Origin: Serpula lacrymans var. lacrymans S7.9 | Lineage: Eukaryota; Basidiomycota; Agaricomycetes; Boletales; Serpulaceae | Assembly (NCBI RefSeq): GCF_000218685.1 | Contig: NW_006763293.1 | Location: forward strand, 2,725,968 to 2,789,967 | Length of the DNA stretch: 64,000 nt | Direction of reading: 5' to 3' | In this document: positions 1-12,693 of the stretch, one piece after another | How positions within the stretch are numbered: position 1 is the stretch's first letter | How the letters are laid out: the number at the start of each line of letters is the position of its first letter | Program-made: the position numbers and the translations under genes | Notes under the pieces: generated by a model | What the model was told of the DNA's origin: nothing | Seen by the model: the letters and a program-made list of their open reading frames with translations, nothing else | Databases searched by the model: none

Positions 1-3000
1 CACTGGGGACCTTTCCTGGACTTCCATTCATAACTACTGCGCTCGACGGCGTAGGAATCCCGGCGTTCTCGATGATAGCTGTCTGCGACTTTGTCCTCAC
101 ATGCGGGATCATCGCACCGTGGGGTAATGACTGCATCCGTATCTGCACGCTTGCTACGCTGGCAGAAGGTTGCGTTAACACATTTTCTTCACCCTCATCA
201 AACATGGGGGGGACGGCACGTCCTGAAGCAGATCCACTGTTCCGCTCCACAGACGGGAACGTTAATGTCGAGCCAGACGCAATCGCATATGGGCTATCGT
301 AGTGCGCCCTACCTCCCCCAACACGTGAGAATCCAGATGCTGGCGGTGTGGGTGGTGCTGAGATCGACGTGCGTGCTTCGTCAATGGCTGCATAACCTGG
401 TCGTGGGAATGGCTGCCAAGCTCCCATGATGAAACCACCTTCATCGTCACTATCTTCTTTGTATGGTCTTAACGCGTGCTCAGGTCTGAGTACAGAAGGT
501 GGACCAGAATGATGAGAGTGATGCGAGGCTGAGGATTCTTTCTGCGCAAAGTTAGCTGTAGGCGGGGAATAGGATGATAGGGAAGGCTCGGTGGGTCGGT
601 ATGAATCCGTCGTTGATTTGTAAGGGTGACGAGGTCGACTTCGGTGATGTTTACGAGGACCGCAACAGCCCATCAAGCCACAAGCTCCAATAAGCCCCGA
701 GTCAACAGCGTGTTTGCTACGGTCGAACCCGATTCTCCCCGCGATACGTACGGCGGCCTCGATAAGTTTTACGACTAGCATGAGGAAGAAGGCCAGATAA
801 ACAAGGCAAAGGACGCAGAGAATACCATAGGCGACCCAGCCGCCGGCGCCATCACCGATAGAAATCTTTTCAGAAGGGCGGATCGTTAATGGAGTACGCG
901 AATAGGCGGGCAAACACTTACAGTAGGGGTTAAAATGACCAATAAGACAGCGATAACGATCCTCGCTACACAAAACAGGAAGCTAATCAAACCCATACTT
1001 GCACCCGCGCCCCACGGTAACCATACACTGGTGACCAATGCTGAGACGACCTCCACCACAAGAATAATGACGGCTTGGGTTGTTCCACTCCCCTGCCCAG
1101 CACCGATAGTGACACCAAAGATCAGGTTCGTGCAGAACAGGAGACACGCAAAGAGTTGCGATCCGTGTCGATAATGGTTGTATAACGGCCCAAGAACGAG
1201 GAGAGTTCGTGTTTCATCGTAAAGTTTGTTCGTCGTAGTTCGCATCAGTCGGATTAGAAGGAACACCGGAAGCAAAACGGATAATATAGCGAACGATAGA
1301 GCAGCGAGAGCCACAGACGCCGTACTTATCTCCTGTCTTGCACCCAGTGCCAATTGATACGAGGAAAAGATAGTTACAGGAAGATGGAATAGAACGAGTA
1401 TGCGCACAAGATTACCCAGGAGCACACTAAAATGGAATGAGCTGATGTCTGGCCGAGGGAGCTTCCACCGTCCAACCCGGGGACCAGGGAAACGCGGTGC
1501 AGAACGAAGCATATAATGACCATTCAATGAACGATTTTCATCAGGCGAGCCTAGAACTATCCCTCCTACGGCATTTTCCAGCATATCCTTGCTACCAGCT
1601 GATAGTCGCGGGCTGCGCGTCCCACCTAATTTCGCTGGCAACCCGGTGTTTGAATTTGGTGGTGGGGAAGAAAAGGCCCAGTCTATCATCCAGACGGCGA
1701 AGCTAATTACAATCGTCCCAGCTACAATAGCCAAGAAAAGTCCAACGCATATGCCAAATAGATCCTGCGGACGAAGACCGACAGAGTAAGCGTATGATTC
1801 TATACCAGGATTGGTGTTAGGGGGGAGGAGAAAGAGACTGTTGGGAACTGAGGGATCGATGTAAATGGGAGACGTAGAATCGTTGAGCTGATCAGCAAAG
1901 TCTGAAGGCGGTGAGTAAGGTTGCACAGCCAGAGGACTCCAATGATCATTTGCTCCATTTCCTTGGGTCAGAGTGATGTCTACGTGGAAATGAGTACGGC
2001 GAGTATACAACGTGGCTGAAGCTTACTGTACGACAGGGCCGCCCAACCTGTTTGTGCTAGGAGCGGATCTGAGAATATGTATACTTAGTCACCGTGACAT
2101 CTACTTTGAGCACAGCAAAATAACGTACAAACAAAAGGAGGCCACTGTACAGCGATCATCGATAGAGCTGCACACCATTGGGTGTGGAAGATAATGTCCC
2201 GCATAGATGGTGAACCTTAGAAAGAAGTCAAGACTGGAGCGCAAAAGCTAAGTTCTGCACGCACAAAATCTCATGAGAGCCGGAGAAGTCGCCAGACGTT
2301 CACCACTGATGGCACTGGCAAGGATAAACCCAGCGCTTTCTACCCTGTGCCAGACGCCAGGCCCTGGCCGACTAATGCCACGATTCCATGCCGAAACGAT
2401 ACGGGCGATACCCACGACCAGCCAATAGGCGATGGCCAATCCGACGGTCGCCCAAAAGATGATATGGGCACGACCGTACGGTGAACCCAGCGGACCTGGT
2501 TCTAGAACAGTGGTGGATACGTCCAGGCACAGTATTTCGACACCAAACGGGTCTACAGCGCGGAGTTCAGTGTTGAGGGTAGTGAGCGCATACTTAAGAG
2601 AGGAGGGGATAATGGTGGAAAAAGCGAAGGGGCCTGCAGGAATTGGACAGTATGTGGTTTCGTTTGGGCTGAGAGAAGGAAGGGGCGAGGGAGGGCGAAT
2701 AGATGAACAGAGATAAGAATTGTTGCTGTAGCTATTGAAAGTCAGCGTTGTTGACTCTGTGAAGAGTGTCGCTAGATTACGTCGGAATGATATGAACACG
2801 TTGAAAATGCACAAAAAGAGTAAACAAACATACAGAGGCTAGTTGTATTTGCGGTCCCAAGGATTTGTTGGCTGGCTTGGCCCAGCACCGTAATGTTGAG
2901 GACCTCATTGGGAAGATACTGGGCATAGACCGTGTCGACACTCAGTTTCTGAGAAGCATTGCCTGTGAAACAGTCGTAGAATTGGAGTGTAGCCGGCTGG

Positions 3001-3116
3001 GCAAGTGTTAAACCTGAGTAGTATAGAGAAAGAGAAAGAGCGATGAGGAGACGTGGTAGATTAAAGCTTGATGTTGTCGATGCCGCTCTCCCCGTCAGTG
3101 AACCATAGCTGTTCAT
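1..3116 (-). CDS. Fungal TRP/Flc-like membrane channel protein, 3' end beyond the window
   Basis: Five exons can be joined in phase on the minus strand: 3116-2834, 2771-2265, 2215-2129, 2015-922 and 865 to beyond 1. The N-terminus has a signal peptide (hydrophobic run followed by LTLAQ) and an ML-like lumenal domain with several N-glycosylation sites. A first membrane helix follows, then a segment reading SPALMRF, SPSMRDIIFHTQWCAA and DITLTQG, which is typical of the fungal TRP-like/flavin-carrier family (Flc1-3, Pkd2). At least seven further hydrophobic segments lie in exons 4 and 5, followed by a long Ser/Pro/His-rich cytoplasmic tail still open at base 1. Family members act in calcium homeostasis and cell-wall integrity at ER, vacuole or plasma membrane; that role is inferred. 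I chose the ATG at 3116 because it leads directly into the signal peptide; an ATG at 3179 is in the same frame. Confidence 0.88.
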
Positions 3117-3498
3117 CGTGTGGGACGACGAGCGCAACCTGTTTCCACCAAATAGCACCTTTGCAGCGCACCACAGCATGTATAAACCACGCTTTCCCAC
3201 GCCACCGCACCCACCAGGCCCGTGCCCGTTTACGTATATTTAAAACACCTGAGTCGGGCCATGAACATACGGTATGGCGATGATAACACTAGTGTTAGTG
3301 TCATCCAGAATCAAAGAACCTGGCTCAAGCTAGACCAAGCCAGCACCATTGATGCTCATTGTCAGGCGTTGGCGCCATAGAAGATCAATATCCGGACAGC
3401 GGCCGATCACTAACTGGGCCATCTTTGTGATAGCACCTGGGGATTCCCCTGATTTCTTTTTACTCTTCACTACGAAAGTACAATCAGCCTTCTATGTC
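3117..3498. other. Intergenic gap, TRP-like promoter side and IMPACT 3' side
   Basis: About 380 bp between the start of the TRP-like gene and the stop of the IMPACT-family gene. Both genes point left, so this should hold the TRP-like promoter and the IMPACT 3' UTR/terminator. I see no conserved motif. Confidence 0.5.
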
Positions 3499-4867
3499 TT
3501 ACCGCTTTCTCCCTTTCCCTGCGCCTCTTCCACTCTTCGATGAGGTACCACCTTCCTGATCCAAAAAGCCTCCGAGCTCGAGCGCGTTTCTTGCTGCCTG
3601 GTTTATATGTTTGAAGCGGTCAGGCCCAAGATGTATTCCACCAAAATAACGTGTCACGACGACAAGGACATTATTGATCTCCTAGTATGACGGATTAGAA
3701 TGACGGATTAGAATCACTCGTTACAAATATAAACAGGTGAACTGCTGACAAGTATCTGGAGGAGATGCGCAAGACGGCTTCCCGCTGCCGTCTCACCGTC
3801 ATCATCGTTATCTGTTCGATCGTTTAAGTATTTGAATATGATATTGTCGACTCGGAATAACCTTGATGCAGCAGATTTCCAACCTGGCATCGCCATGCAT
3901 TAATAATCGGATGTGCCGCTCGCGATATGCGACGGTCTGCCATGAGGCTGCTCAGTATCAGAGGGACCTTAAACAAGTTAGCCTTGTACTAGATATCGAG
4001 AGAAAATTATCATTCTTACCTGTGACGGATGAGATATCTCGCACGCCCTTCCAATAAACACGCTTCTACGGTCTACAATGGACTCAGCCTCTACGATGCG
4101 AATCCCATCAGGCAATGCAGGCACATCCCGTGGCAAAACGTGTTCATCGTCAATTTTTTGGTCTGTGATTGATGATGATACATGCTCCTCTTCGCGTGCA
4201 TGAGCATCCCCTCTCATAAGTTCACCCGCTTTCTCTACACTGAGTCGATCTTCATACCAAGCGCTACATCTTTCAAGGACATTTTGCAACCCATCGAACA
4301 CGCAGACGCTGTCTGGGGACCACTCAGCGCCATTTACGGATATGAATGTACGCAAAATGGAACCAAAGAGCGATGAATCGACACCGAAAGCACCGATATA
4401 TCGTGAGAGAAGCTGTAGTTGCGGAGGGGAAGAGTTTGGGTACGATGGAGGAATTGATACCAAGATGCGAAGAGATACATCTTCGTGAGGTGAGAGCAGG
4501 CTGAGGTTTCGAAGATTATGAGCTAGATCGGACGACACTCGATAGACACGCACAACTTACTCACTTAAGGGCTGCTACATAGCGAATTGTGTCTGATCCG
4601 TCCTTGTCGCCGATTTGAGTATCTGGGGCGGGACTACTTCCAGGAGTCGGATGCCATACTTTTATAGCTGAATCACCATAGATAGACTGCAAAACTATAC
4701 TGGTTGAAGGTCATCATTGTGAAAAGCGTCAAAATATGAACTTGACAGACTACCGCACCCCCTAGTTCTGATGCAACCTGCTCTCGCTCTGGCTGGAGCA
4801 TCAGGTTCGCTATAAACTCATCCAACTCCTGCGCATTTTGTGAAGCATCGTCGTCGCCGTCGTCCAT
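3499..4867 (-). CDS. IMPACT/Yih1-family protein (RWD plus UPF0029 domains)
   Basis: Minus-strand gene ending at TAA 3501-3499. Well-supported 3' exons are up to 4020, 3967-3862, 3811-3750 and 3681-3499. They join in phase to give the IMPACT (UPF0029) domain: SVFIGRACEISHPSQ, then VPLILSSLMADRRISRAAHP, INAWRCQ, DNDDDGETAAGSRLAHLLQI and VVTRYFGGIHLGPDRF. The 5' part reads as an RWD-like domain, including VWHPTP. IMPACT/Yih1 proteins bind Gcn1 and restrain Gcn2, tempering the amino-acid starvation response; that function is known for the family, not shown here. The start is uncertain: ATG 4867 opens the acidic exon beginning MDDGDDD, but another exon could begin near 5093. The splice near 4535-4565 is also unresolved. 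The C-terminus is a Lys/Arg/Gly tail. Confidence 0.85.
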
Positions 4868-6169
4868 GTCAAAAGACTTGTGGTGAAAGGACTGGACATC
4901 GGCTATTACTGTTATGTACTCCGCGCGCCGGAACGGACAGTTCGGAACTTCTGTCATGGTCAAATTATAGCTTCATCATACAGTGACCAGTACCCAGATG
5001 ATGAATACGATGCTGCAGCAGTGGTCACTGGTATATCCCTCATCAAGATTGTTGCTCTTGCATTTGTCTCGAAGCTGTTTCACTGAACTCCATGGCCATT
5101 TCAACGATCCCAAAGCCCCACTCTAAATCAAAAACTTGCAACTTAAAAGTTCAAATTGCCAAGCAATCTCATCACCATGATGTTCAAAGTATGAAAGAGA
5201 GACAGGCGTCGTACGGCGTTGTATGAAGGAAAGAAGCGGCGCAGGCGCTCCGTTTATCTGCTGGATTAACCCACTTACCGTAGAATAAAACGTTTGTCAA
5301 GGTGCAGGAGCTACTCTCTTCCCATGATGAATGGTGAATATGCAAAACATTACCAGGCCAGTATAACTTGGGCAGAGAACAGGTTCATGAGAAGTACGTA
5401 TGTTTTATCATTTCTTCGTATGCTAATTCTGCATCAGTGTAACTTTCCGACGAAAACATAGGTCTATTGACATTGTAGGAGGACAGACTAAGTCTACATC
5501 TTGCAGCTCTAGCCTAGTTCGAAATTCAGTGTCGACCCATGGAACCAATACACTGTTCTAGCGTTCACATTTAACGTCGCCTCATGGATAAGTAAGTGTA
5601 TGCGCGTAAGGAAAAGACTTGACAAGGTTTCGTTGATACTTACGCTACTCAGGCTATCCTGGCAAATAGAAATGTACCGGTGAGCAGAATAAAGAACGAC
5701 CGGGTCATTGTTGATGTAATTCCGGATTCAGCGAGTCAACTGACGTTTCCTGTCTTGGTATCTTGCTTCCTGGTGGCGCTCCCGTATTCATTGAGGAATA
5801 TATGTCTCCCAGGTTAAATCCACTCTGGACCAATTGTCAAGGTCTCAAGGTGCTGGCTTGAATGCCAACCTGTCTGGATCTCATCCAGTACGTCTTTTTG
5901 TGTGCATAGTGCGTGTGCTTTTTGGCAAGGAACGATCTAAAATTACAGTTACAAAAACACAGCCATAATAATGATTGTTCGTGATGCAAGAATCCTGATA
6001 TCATGCTGCAGGCCTCGATTCCGAATCAGAATAGGCATAGCTTGGCTAGCTGCCATGATGAATAGACGAATGCTGTGGATACTTTCCAGCTTTATAGGTC
6101 TTCTGGCTTACAGGTTCGGCTAGCAAGCACTCGGTCGCTCATACTCTTTCTTCATTCACTCAAGCATCA
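4868..6169. other. Intergenic region
   Basis: 1.3 kb between the divergent IMPACT-family and DUF6534 genes. The part nearest 4868-5095 may hold an undetected first exon of the IMPACT gene (an in-frame ATG lies near 5093). The rest contains only very short open frames, and I see no RNA gene or repeat. Confidence 0.4.
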
Positions 6170-8046
6170 ATGTCCTCCCATGTAGATTCCTTAGAAGCCG
6201 AACTCCTCATGCGAGGGCCTCAGCTGGGCACCATGTTTGCTATGACGTAAGTTCAAAAACGCGAGCATCTCAAGTTTGCCCACCTCAGACTGATTATTTA
6301 TCAAAGGCTATATGGCATCACTTGCATGCAAACCTTCCTGTACTATCAGAACTACTCTGAAGACAGGTGGATCCTCAAGCTGACCGTAAGTTATACTGCA
6401 TTTACGTTTCCATGTTCATTCTAAGCAGTTTTGAGTTTTGTGGTTGCAGGTTGCCATTATATGGTTCTACTCATATTATATTCCCAGGTCCTCTCTTACA
6501 AATTTTGATGTATAGGGTTTTGGAGACGGCTCATGTGGGGCTGGCAGTTGGTGCCATGGATTATTACCTTATCGTAAATTTCTCGGAGGTGGGAATCATG
6601 CTTACTGTCCATTGGTAAATAAATCATAATCACAGTGATATCGGATATTCTACTGATCTCCTTCTCTTCTTAGGACCATATCAGTGAGTCGAAGCCCTAT
6701 CTTAATCCAAGGCGACTTATCTAACAAAACAATCACATTTAAAATCTGTTACAGGTCTCATATACAATTGGCGTAAGTGACCTCCAATTAGCTTCTTACT
6801 TGAACGTGTTTTCTTATCTGCATCTAGTTTTTCATCACTCTCATCGTTAACTTGTGAGAAATAAACATCATGACAAAGCCTAATCGCGCTAATCTATTCA
6901 TGTTACAAGATATTACAGCTGGCGAATATGGATCCGTAAGTTATCAGTCATTTGAAAGGGCTTTTACTACAATTACTCAGACATTGTAGTTAGTAAGCAA
7001 TGGTATATCTCCGCCACATTGGTGAATGCACATTTTACCTAGTGATGTTCCCTACTGATGCTGTACACAGGTTGTTTTTGCCATCGCTCGTCTCGGTGTG
7101 TAAAACACAGCACTCGATGTAAAAATATTTAACACCGGGGAGCTCATGGTTTCCCCTCAGGTTGTTCCTTGGTAGCTTGTTCTTATAGGTACGGTCTCCA
7201 TCACACATATCATGCCAAAATTTCGCCTCATTACCTATTTTACCGCAGCATGATGTACAAAGCGTCCTGGCTACTTTTTGGGAAGAATGCCAGAGCAAGT
7301 ACTATTTATCACTTTGCATGTACTATTTAGATAACTTTCAACAGTCTATTGTTATTGTTTCCATTACGATGGCTATTGTGACTGATACCGCAAATTCTCT
7401 CATCCTCGCTTATTTCCTTCGGAGGAGACGTTCAACCTCTGGGTTACACCGGTGCGTATCTCCCCACTTTCAGATTGGTCCTTTTCACCATACTTATGCG
7501 TTGCAGGACAACACGCCTCATCAACAATTTGGTTATTTACGCTATAGGTGCAGGCGCATTGGTAATGTGATGATGTTCTCTTATTTCCGAGGCTGGTACT
7601 ATCTCTGACGTCAATGTGCAGTGTATTGGATTTTGCAGAGCTCATAGTGGTGCGTATATGATGGTAGAGCATGCTCCATCGATATTCTCCAACTGACGTG
7701 CGAAATCGTCAGTATCTTACTATCCCAAACACTCTTTACTACCTCGGAATGGTTTTAGTGCAAATGAATTGTATGTGTTTGAAGTCTTGCCCCGAGATAT
7801 CACTTACCTGAGTTATACAGTTTTCGCAAACTCGTTCTTAACCAGGTATTACCTACCGTCCCTAAACCTCTCCGCTTGAAACTGATATGAACTGTGATCA
7901 GTTTGAATATTAGACACTACCAGGCTCAGGCGACCAAGGGTCCATTGAGCAATCAGTTTGACTGCTCGATTGACGCTCCGATGTTTTCTCCTGGCCGTTA
8001 CAAGGAATCTGAGTCTGTGCTCAAACTCTCGGTGCTACATAGCTGA
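6170..8046 (+). CDS. DUF6534-type multi-spanning membrane protein
   Basis: At least ten small exons separated by introns of about 50-110 nt can be followed from ATG 6170 to TGA 8044-8046. Landmarks in order are GPQLGTMFAMT, LYGITCMQTFLYYQNYSEDR, VLETAHVGLAVGAMDYYLIV, SYTIG, YYSWRIWI, FAIARLG, TDTANSLILAYFLRRRRS, TTRLINNLVIYAIGAGAL, YLTIPNTLYYLGM and FANSFLTSLNIRHYQ. This order of a G-P-x-x-G start, W/Y-rich helices, a late N-T/S-L-I helix and a final L-N-x-R motif matches the seven-helix DUF6534 family, greatly expanded in Agaricomycetes and of unknown function. The C-terminal tail after RHYQ is hydrophilic. Some internal splice sites (6990-7330) are approximate. It converges on the FAH-family gene at 8529. 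Confidence 0.78.
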
Positions 8047-8528
8047 ATACGGTGAACTGCGGAGGACTGCGATGCTCAGAGTTCACCTATAGCTATACGC
8101 TAAAGTTCTTTATTCTTATTTCTCAGTCTTACCCACCTTCATTCCGTGAGTGTAGCGGAGTGGCGGAAAGGCGTGAGTTAATGGCACCAGTGACGGTGTA
8201 CTAAAAAAAATTGTGCCGCTTCCTTGACTTTGTTTAGTGTGGAGCCTGTGTGCATATATCTTTTATATTGGTAGATACTTACTATTAATCTTGACATGCG
8301 TCAGTTTAAACCTATTGAGACATCAGTCCGTCTGATCATATATCATAGGTGGAAATATGAGATTGGGCGGAGGCGGACATGAAACCGCTTAGTAGTACAT
8401 AAGGATGCTTTTTATCAAAGTAGGAGTACTGACAAGATTTGAAGACTGAGCAGACGAAGGTTCTCGGCCCAAAAAGAAGCACTAAGACAACCTTTGCCCC
8501 TTGCCTCGCATGTTTTTACAGTCGTCCT
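8047..8528. other. Convergent intergenic gap
   Basis: About 480 bp between two convergent gene 3' ends. It should contain both terminators. An A-rich run lies at 8202-8211; otherwise I see nothing specific. Confidence 0.45.
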
Positions 8529-9820
8529 TTAAAGCTTGGCTCTCAGGCCCCTTCCTTCCTCCACGACAGAATTTATCAACGTTCCCACTCCACCTCCAAT
8601 CCACACTCTCACGTCATCTCCGTCTTTCAAGTAAATAGGCGGCTTGCGAACGAAACCAACACCTTTTGGAGTTCCTGTGAGGATGACAGATCCTGGTTCG
8701 AGCGTGGTACCCTGGGAGAGGAAAGCGATGGTTTGGCGGACGTTGAACAGTTGGGTGCTATGTGAAGGTTAATAATGAGTAAGCGGGGAGAAATGTACTG
8801 GATAGCTCACTCAGTTAATCCATCCTGAACTACCTCTCCATTGAGTATACATTTGAGAGGAACAATTTGCGGGTCTGGGATAGCATTATTAGAGACGAGA
8901 CATGGGCCGATTGGGGTTGTTTGATCTGCATTGTTGGGTAAGCAACAATGGTATATAAAAGTGATTGCGGGGCGAACGTACCGAAGCCCTTGGAGAAGCC
9001 CCACTGCGATGTTGTCATTTGGTGTTTGCGGAAGGAGACCTAATAATGATTGTAAGGAATTATTAGCATACATTCATCGATACTACTCCAAATCCACTAG
9101 AACAAAAGACCCTACGTGAAACTTCGAAAGAGTAAGGCAGTAACTCACATCATTTGCAGCGGTATAGGCCAAGACATAGTCGAGCGCGTCCTCTTCTTTG
9201 ACATCTTTCGCGGCTTTCCCGATGACTATGGTCAGCTCTACCTCGTAGTCAGGGAGGTGGAGCGCTGGAGGTTGAGCAGCGAGTGGGATAACTACTGGGA
9301 CAGATGGACCAATCATAGAAGCAAGAGGTTTATAGAAGAGAATTGGCGCACTGCAGAAGAGAGAGACTAATTGATTAGATATGGAGAACCAAATAGAAAT
9401 GCATGGCACACTTACGCAGGCTTTGCAAGGCCAGCCTCCGCGGCATGATCAGAGTAGTTGAGACCCAAACATCTTACTGTTTTCATTTCCTCCCTCGACA
9501 AAGGTGCGAGGAGTTCTTTGACAGTGAGAATGTTGTTGCTGAGTTGGGCAGCCGGGTCGAGGTATGAACCGAGGATTTCATAAGCCTTGATGGTTTCTTT
9601 GAAGTGGAATGCGAGTCCAACTGTAGGAAATTAAGAACGAGGTGGGGACGGAAATGAATGGGGCGTACTATCAAGGTTACCGTTAACCGGTTGTCCAATA
9701 TGAACCATGCCAGTCTCGACAGCCACGAATCGAATTAGCCTTGTCCATTGCTGTGTGTTGTCTGTCAATCTACGAGGTCACTATGCCAGACAGCGTGCTC
9801 ACTGTTTTTATGGGAGCCAT
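8529..9820 (-). CDS. Fumarylacetoacetate hydrolase (FAH) family protein
   Basis: Seven exons (9820-9803, 9750-9669, 9620-9416, 9350-9149, 9039-8982, 8925-8811, 8757-8529) total 909 nt, an uninterrupted 302-residue protein. The FAH fold signature is complete: CLGLNYSDHAAEAG, KPLASMIGPS, DYEVELTIVIGKAAKDV, YTAANDVSFRKHQ, QWGFSKGF, GPCLVS, NVRQTIAFLSQGTTLEPG and LTGTPKGVG. The metal-binding pattern of acidic residues (the E-x-E of DYEVEL plus a later Asp) is present. The family includes acylpyruvases and oxaloacetate decarboxylases (FAHD1-like) and C-C hydrolases; the size fits a FAHD1/2-like enzyme rather than true FAH, but the substrate cannot be told. The first coding exon is only 18 nt (MAPIKT), accepted because splicing restores the conserved frame. 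It is divergent from the Cdc14-type gene. Confidence 0.92.
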
Positions 9821-10140
9821 GATGGTGAGGGAGTGTGAGTACAGGTCGTGGGGAACATGGCTAGTGATGTGCAGCGTTATCTTATATCCGTCCGTGTATA
9901 TGTTTAGCTTCTCTTTATCCAGTTTTTCAGTTGTTGCCTTCACGTTTTGATCGTAAATGCGCTCTCCCGAGATTCCGTGTCACGTTCCTCGGACACGTGA
10001 TCAGACGCGTGTGCGGCACTTTTAGCCGTTTTTGCGCCCACAGACGCCCATAATTGGCCTTGCGGTTCGTGGCTGGCATCTTCAACATTCACCACCAACA
10101 AATAGTCAAGAAATTGGGAAAATCGAGACAAGCAACCACA
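9821..10140. promoter_or_regulatory. Divergent promoter between FAH-family and Cdc14-type genes
   Basis: The two genes start 320 bp apart on opposite strands. The gap carries a palindromic E-box CACGTG at 9994-9999, close to ACGCGT. Shared control is inferred from geometry only. Confidence 0.4.
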
Positions 10141-12116
10141 ATGGAATATAAGGGAGGCTCAATGCAGATGTCATTACAGGATGCTCTGGACGATGTAAGC
10201 AACCACTTGTATGCCAACTAGCTTCACCGGATTATTGCACTAACCTTGGATTAAGTTCTGTTCTAGTAGGTCCTCATCAGCACGGCGAACTCGCGCTCTT
10301 GCAGCACTGGAACAGCAGCTCGCGCTTGCTTGCGTTTCAACGACATCTGACGACACACTGGACACGTTTCTCTTGTCACAGGATATATTTGAATCCAATA
10401 GTGGGCACTATCTTCGTTCACACCTGCCATCTTTCTGACCAATCAAATAGTCCCTTCACGCCTCATAGCCTGGTTATCGAGCACCATCCCACGGTTGGAA
10501 TCTCTGACGAATAAAGGGCAAATCGATAGTGCGTCTTCTTCATTCCTCTGGTGTGCCTCTACTCATTGCTTGATGATGTAGAGGACCGAGAGAAGGATAT
10601 CTCTTTCCTCTCTGGCCATATATCTCAATCGCTTTCTATCATACAAGGCGTCGTTCTTAACCATCAGCCTAGTAAACACTTCCTGGGACGCAGATATGGT
10701 CTCGAGGTCAGCTCACATAATGCACGATATACAGTAGTTTGACCATATATCCCATTCCAGATCCTTATCGACTTACTATTCGCTTCACGACACCTACCTT
10801 TAGCACCACCCCCGCAAGTCAGTAGCACAGAGAACATAAATCCACCATCCACACCACCATCCAAGTCAACGTCTCCGTCGAAGTCTACACCGCCACAAGT
10901 TATTCAACCCCATCTTTCTTCTACCCTCCTGGACACCCTACTATGTATCCTTGTAGACCATCCCCCATCTCTGCGCATATTTGAAGATGCAAATGGTGTA
11001 CAGGCAGTGGTTAAGATTCTAAAACGCGCAGGAACACCAAGAGAAGTCAGGTATGTCTCCAATTTGATGTCTTGTGATTGTGTTGTTGTGTTGTCATCCT
11101 AGAAGGGTAGAGCCGCTGATACTATTACGCGATTTCACAGAATGAAATGTCTGGAATTCCTATACTTCTACCTCATGGACGAGAGCCCTTCAGGTGCACA
11201 TGGATCCCTGGTATATGATTCTGAACACAAGTCACATTCCGTTCCTACATCTCCAACATCAGCCTCTCACACCACCGCGCCACCAGTGACACCATCTCTC
11301 ACTGCAATGTCTACAGCTACCACTGCTCCCAACACACCTAAACCGAACACCAAACCTCGAATATTCCCTAGACCTCCTCCGGGTTTACGATCGGGCTGTT
11401 CTACGTCATCTGGATCAGGGTCTTCGACATCCTCTTCAGGATCCAATAGATCCACAGGCTCGTCTACTTCTTTTACATCTACTTCGACGTCAGCGTCGAT
11501 AACTGCAAAAACGCCATCCCCGGTCAAAAAGTCTTACTCTGCTTCTTCTGTCTCTCTTCACCAAGGAGTGCCATCCACTCCTGTTGCTGCAGATAAGAAA
11601 GGACTAGATTCTTCGAATCAGAGGGCAGCGAAACCTCAACCATTGCAGCGCTCCCTGCTGATGCTTCACAGAGACTTGGACTATGTTCCTCTTAGCCCCA
11701 AGAAGCCTTCAGCTACCGGATCGGGTATAGGAGAAGAGAGTACGTCCATGGGTAATGCCACGCCGATTAGTCCCAGGAAGGACAGAACAAGACGTGTCCT
11801 CACTCCATCCCCTTACGTGCGATCGCGATCGCGCGCGAGCTCATACGTGGATTCGGACGGTTCTACATACGTCGTCGGGGATAGTTCATCTTCCTCCATT
11901 CAGTCGTCTGCTTTCAACGAGTCGTCATCCTATCAGCGCACCTCATCGTCTAATTCCAACTTATCGCAGTCCACTTTAAATACTTCGTCTCAGCCTAGCT
12001 CAAACGCACAGACGAGGACTATAGAGGAGAAGAAAGCGATACTGGGTACGCTCCTTGGGAACGTCGATGCGCTTGTCGATGGTGTGAGAAGAGCTGGGGT
12101 GTGGGGACTGGCGTGA
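10141..12116 (+). CDS. Cdc14-type septation initiation network protein (S. pombe cdc14 family)
   Basis: Six exons (10141-10194, 10256-10400, 10451-10528, 10582-10706, 10761-11050, 11141-12116) join to 1,668 nt, 555 residues, with no frame break. The conserved N-terminal half reads SLQDALDD, RRTRALAALEQQLA, IPSRLIAWLSSTIPRLES, LSIIQGVVLNHQPSKHFLGR, LDTLLCILVDHPPSLRIFED, GVQAVVKILKRAGTPREVR and MKCLEFLYFYLMDE, which matches the fission-yeast Cdc14 (PF08045) family, the partner of the Sid1 kinase at the spindle pole body. It is unrelated to the Cdc14 phosphatase. A long Ser/Thr/Pro-rich insertion (about residues 245-515) holds SPKK and SPRK phosphosite-like motifs. The end, GTLLGNVDALVDGVRRAG, is the usual conserved tail. 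Role in cytokinesis is inferred from family. Confidence 0.92.
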
Positions 12117-12693
12117 GCGATGGTTTATATTCTTCGCTCCCTTGTGGTTCCTTCTTTTTTGTTCGGGGGAAGGAACAGTAGTTGTTTCGAACAGAGTGGG
12201 TCTGGGTGCATGAAGATGGAGGAGGGACGAAGATTCTGGAGTGAGCGAGTCTCCTGGAGAAGTATGGGGGAATTTCGTTTTCTCCGAGTCTGTATGCAAG
12301 TTCCCTCGACACACGCATGCAACATCTTCACGATTTTTCAGAGAAGCAACAATATCTGATTCCAAACGGTAAATCAAAACTTCTGCTTGAGTACAGCTAT
12401 GGATTCATTATTCAAATTATAAAATTAGTTACTAGCACAATTACGATCACGATAGTCATGGTTTTATCATACTTTATTTGAACAAACTCTTGTCGTAAAA
12501 ATCACTGAATCACTAGCCTCAGACATCGATAATAGAACGATGGTTAACCGTCCTGGATGGTGGTGACATGGGACACTGATAGTGAAGCTTTATAGAAAGC
12601 ACATGCAACAACACGGTCAGGTTGAGCTAATTGTCATTTCGGCGAGGGCAAAGATATGAGCATAATTTAACGTAAATCAATACACGTTGAATA
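12117..12693. other. Intergenic region up to transposon copy 1
   Basis: 577 bp from the Cdc14-type stop to the transposon edge. It should contain the gene's 3' UTR and terminator. No other gene is visible. Confidence 0.45.

Noticed and set aside
91..450. Plus- and minus-strand frames at the left edge
   Set aside because: The true coding frame here is the minus-strand TRP-like tail, open continuously from 865 to 1.
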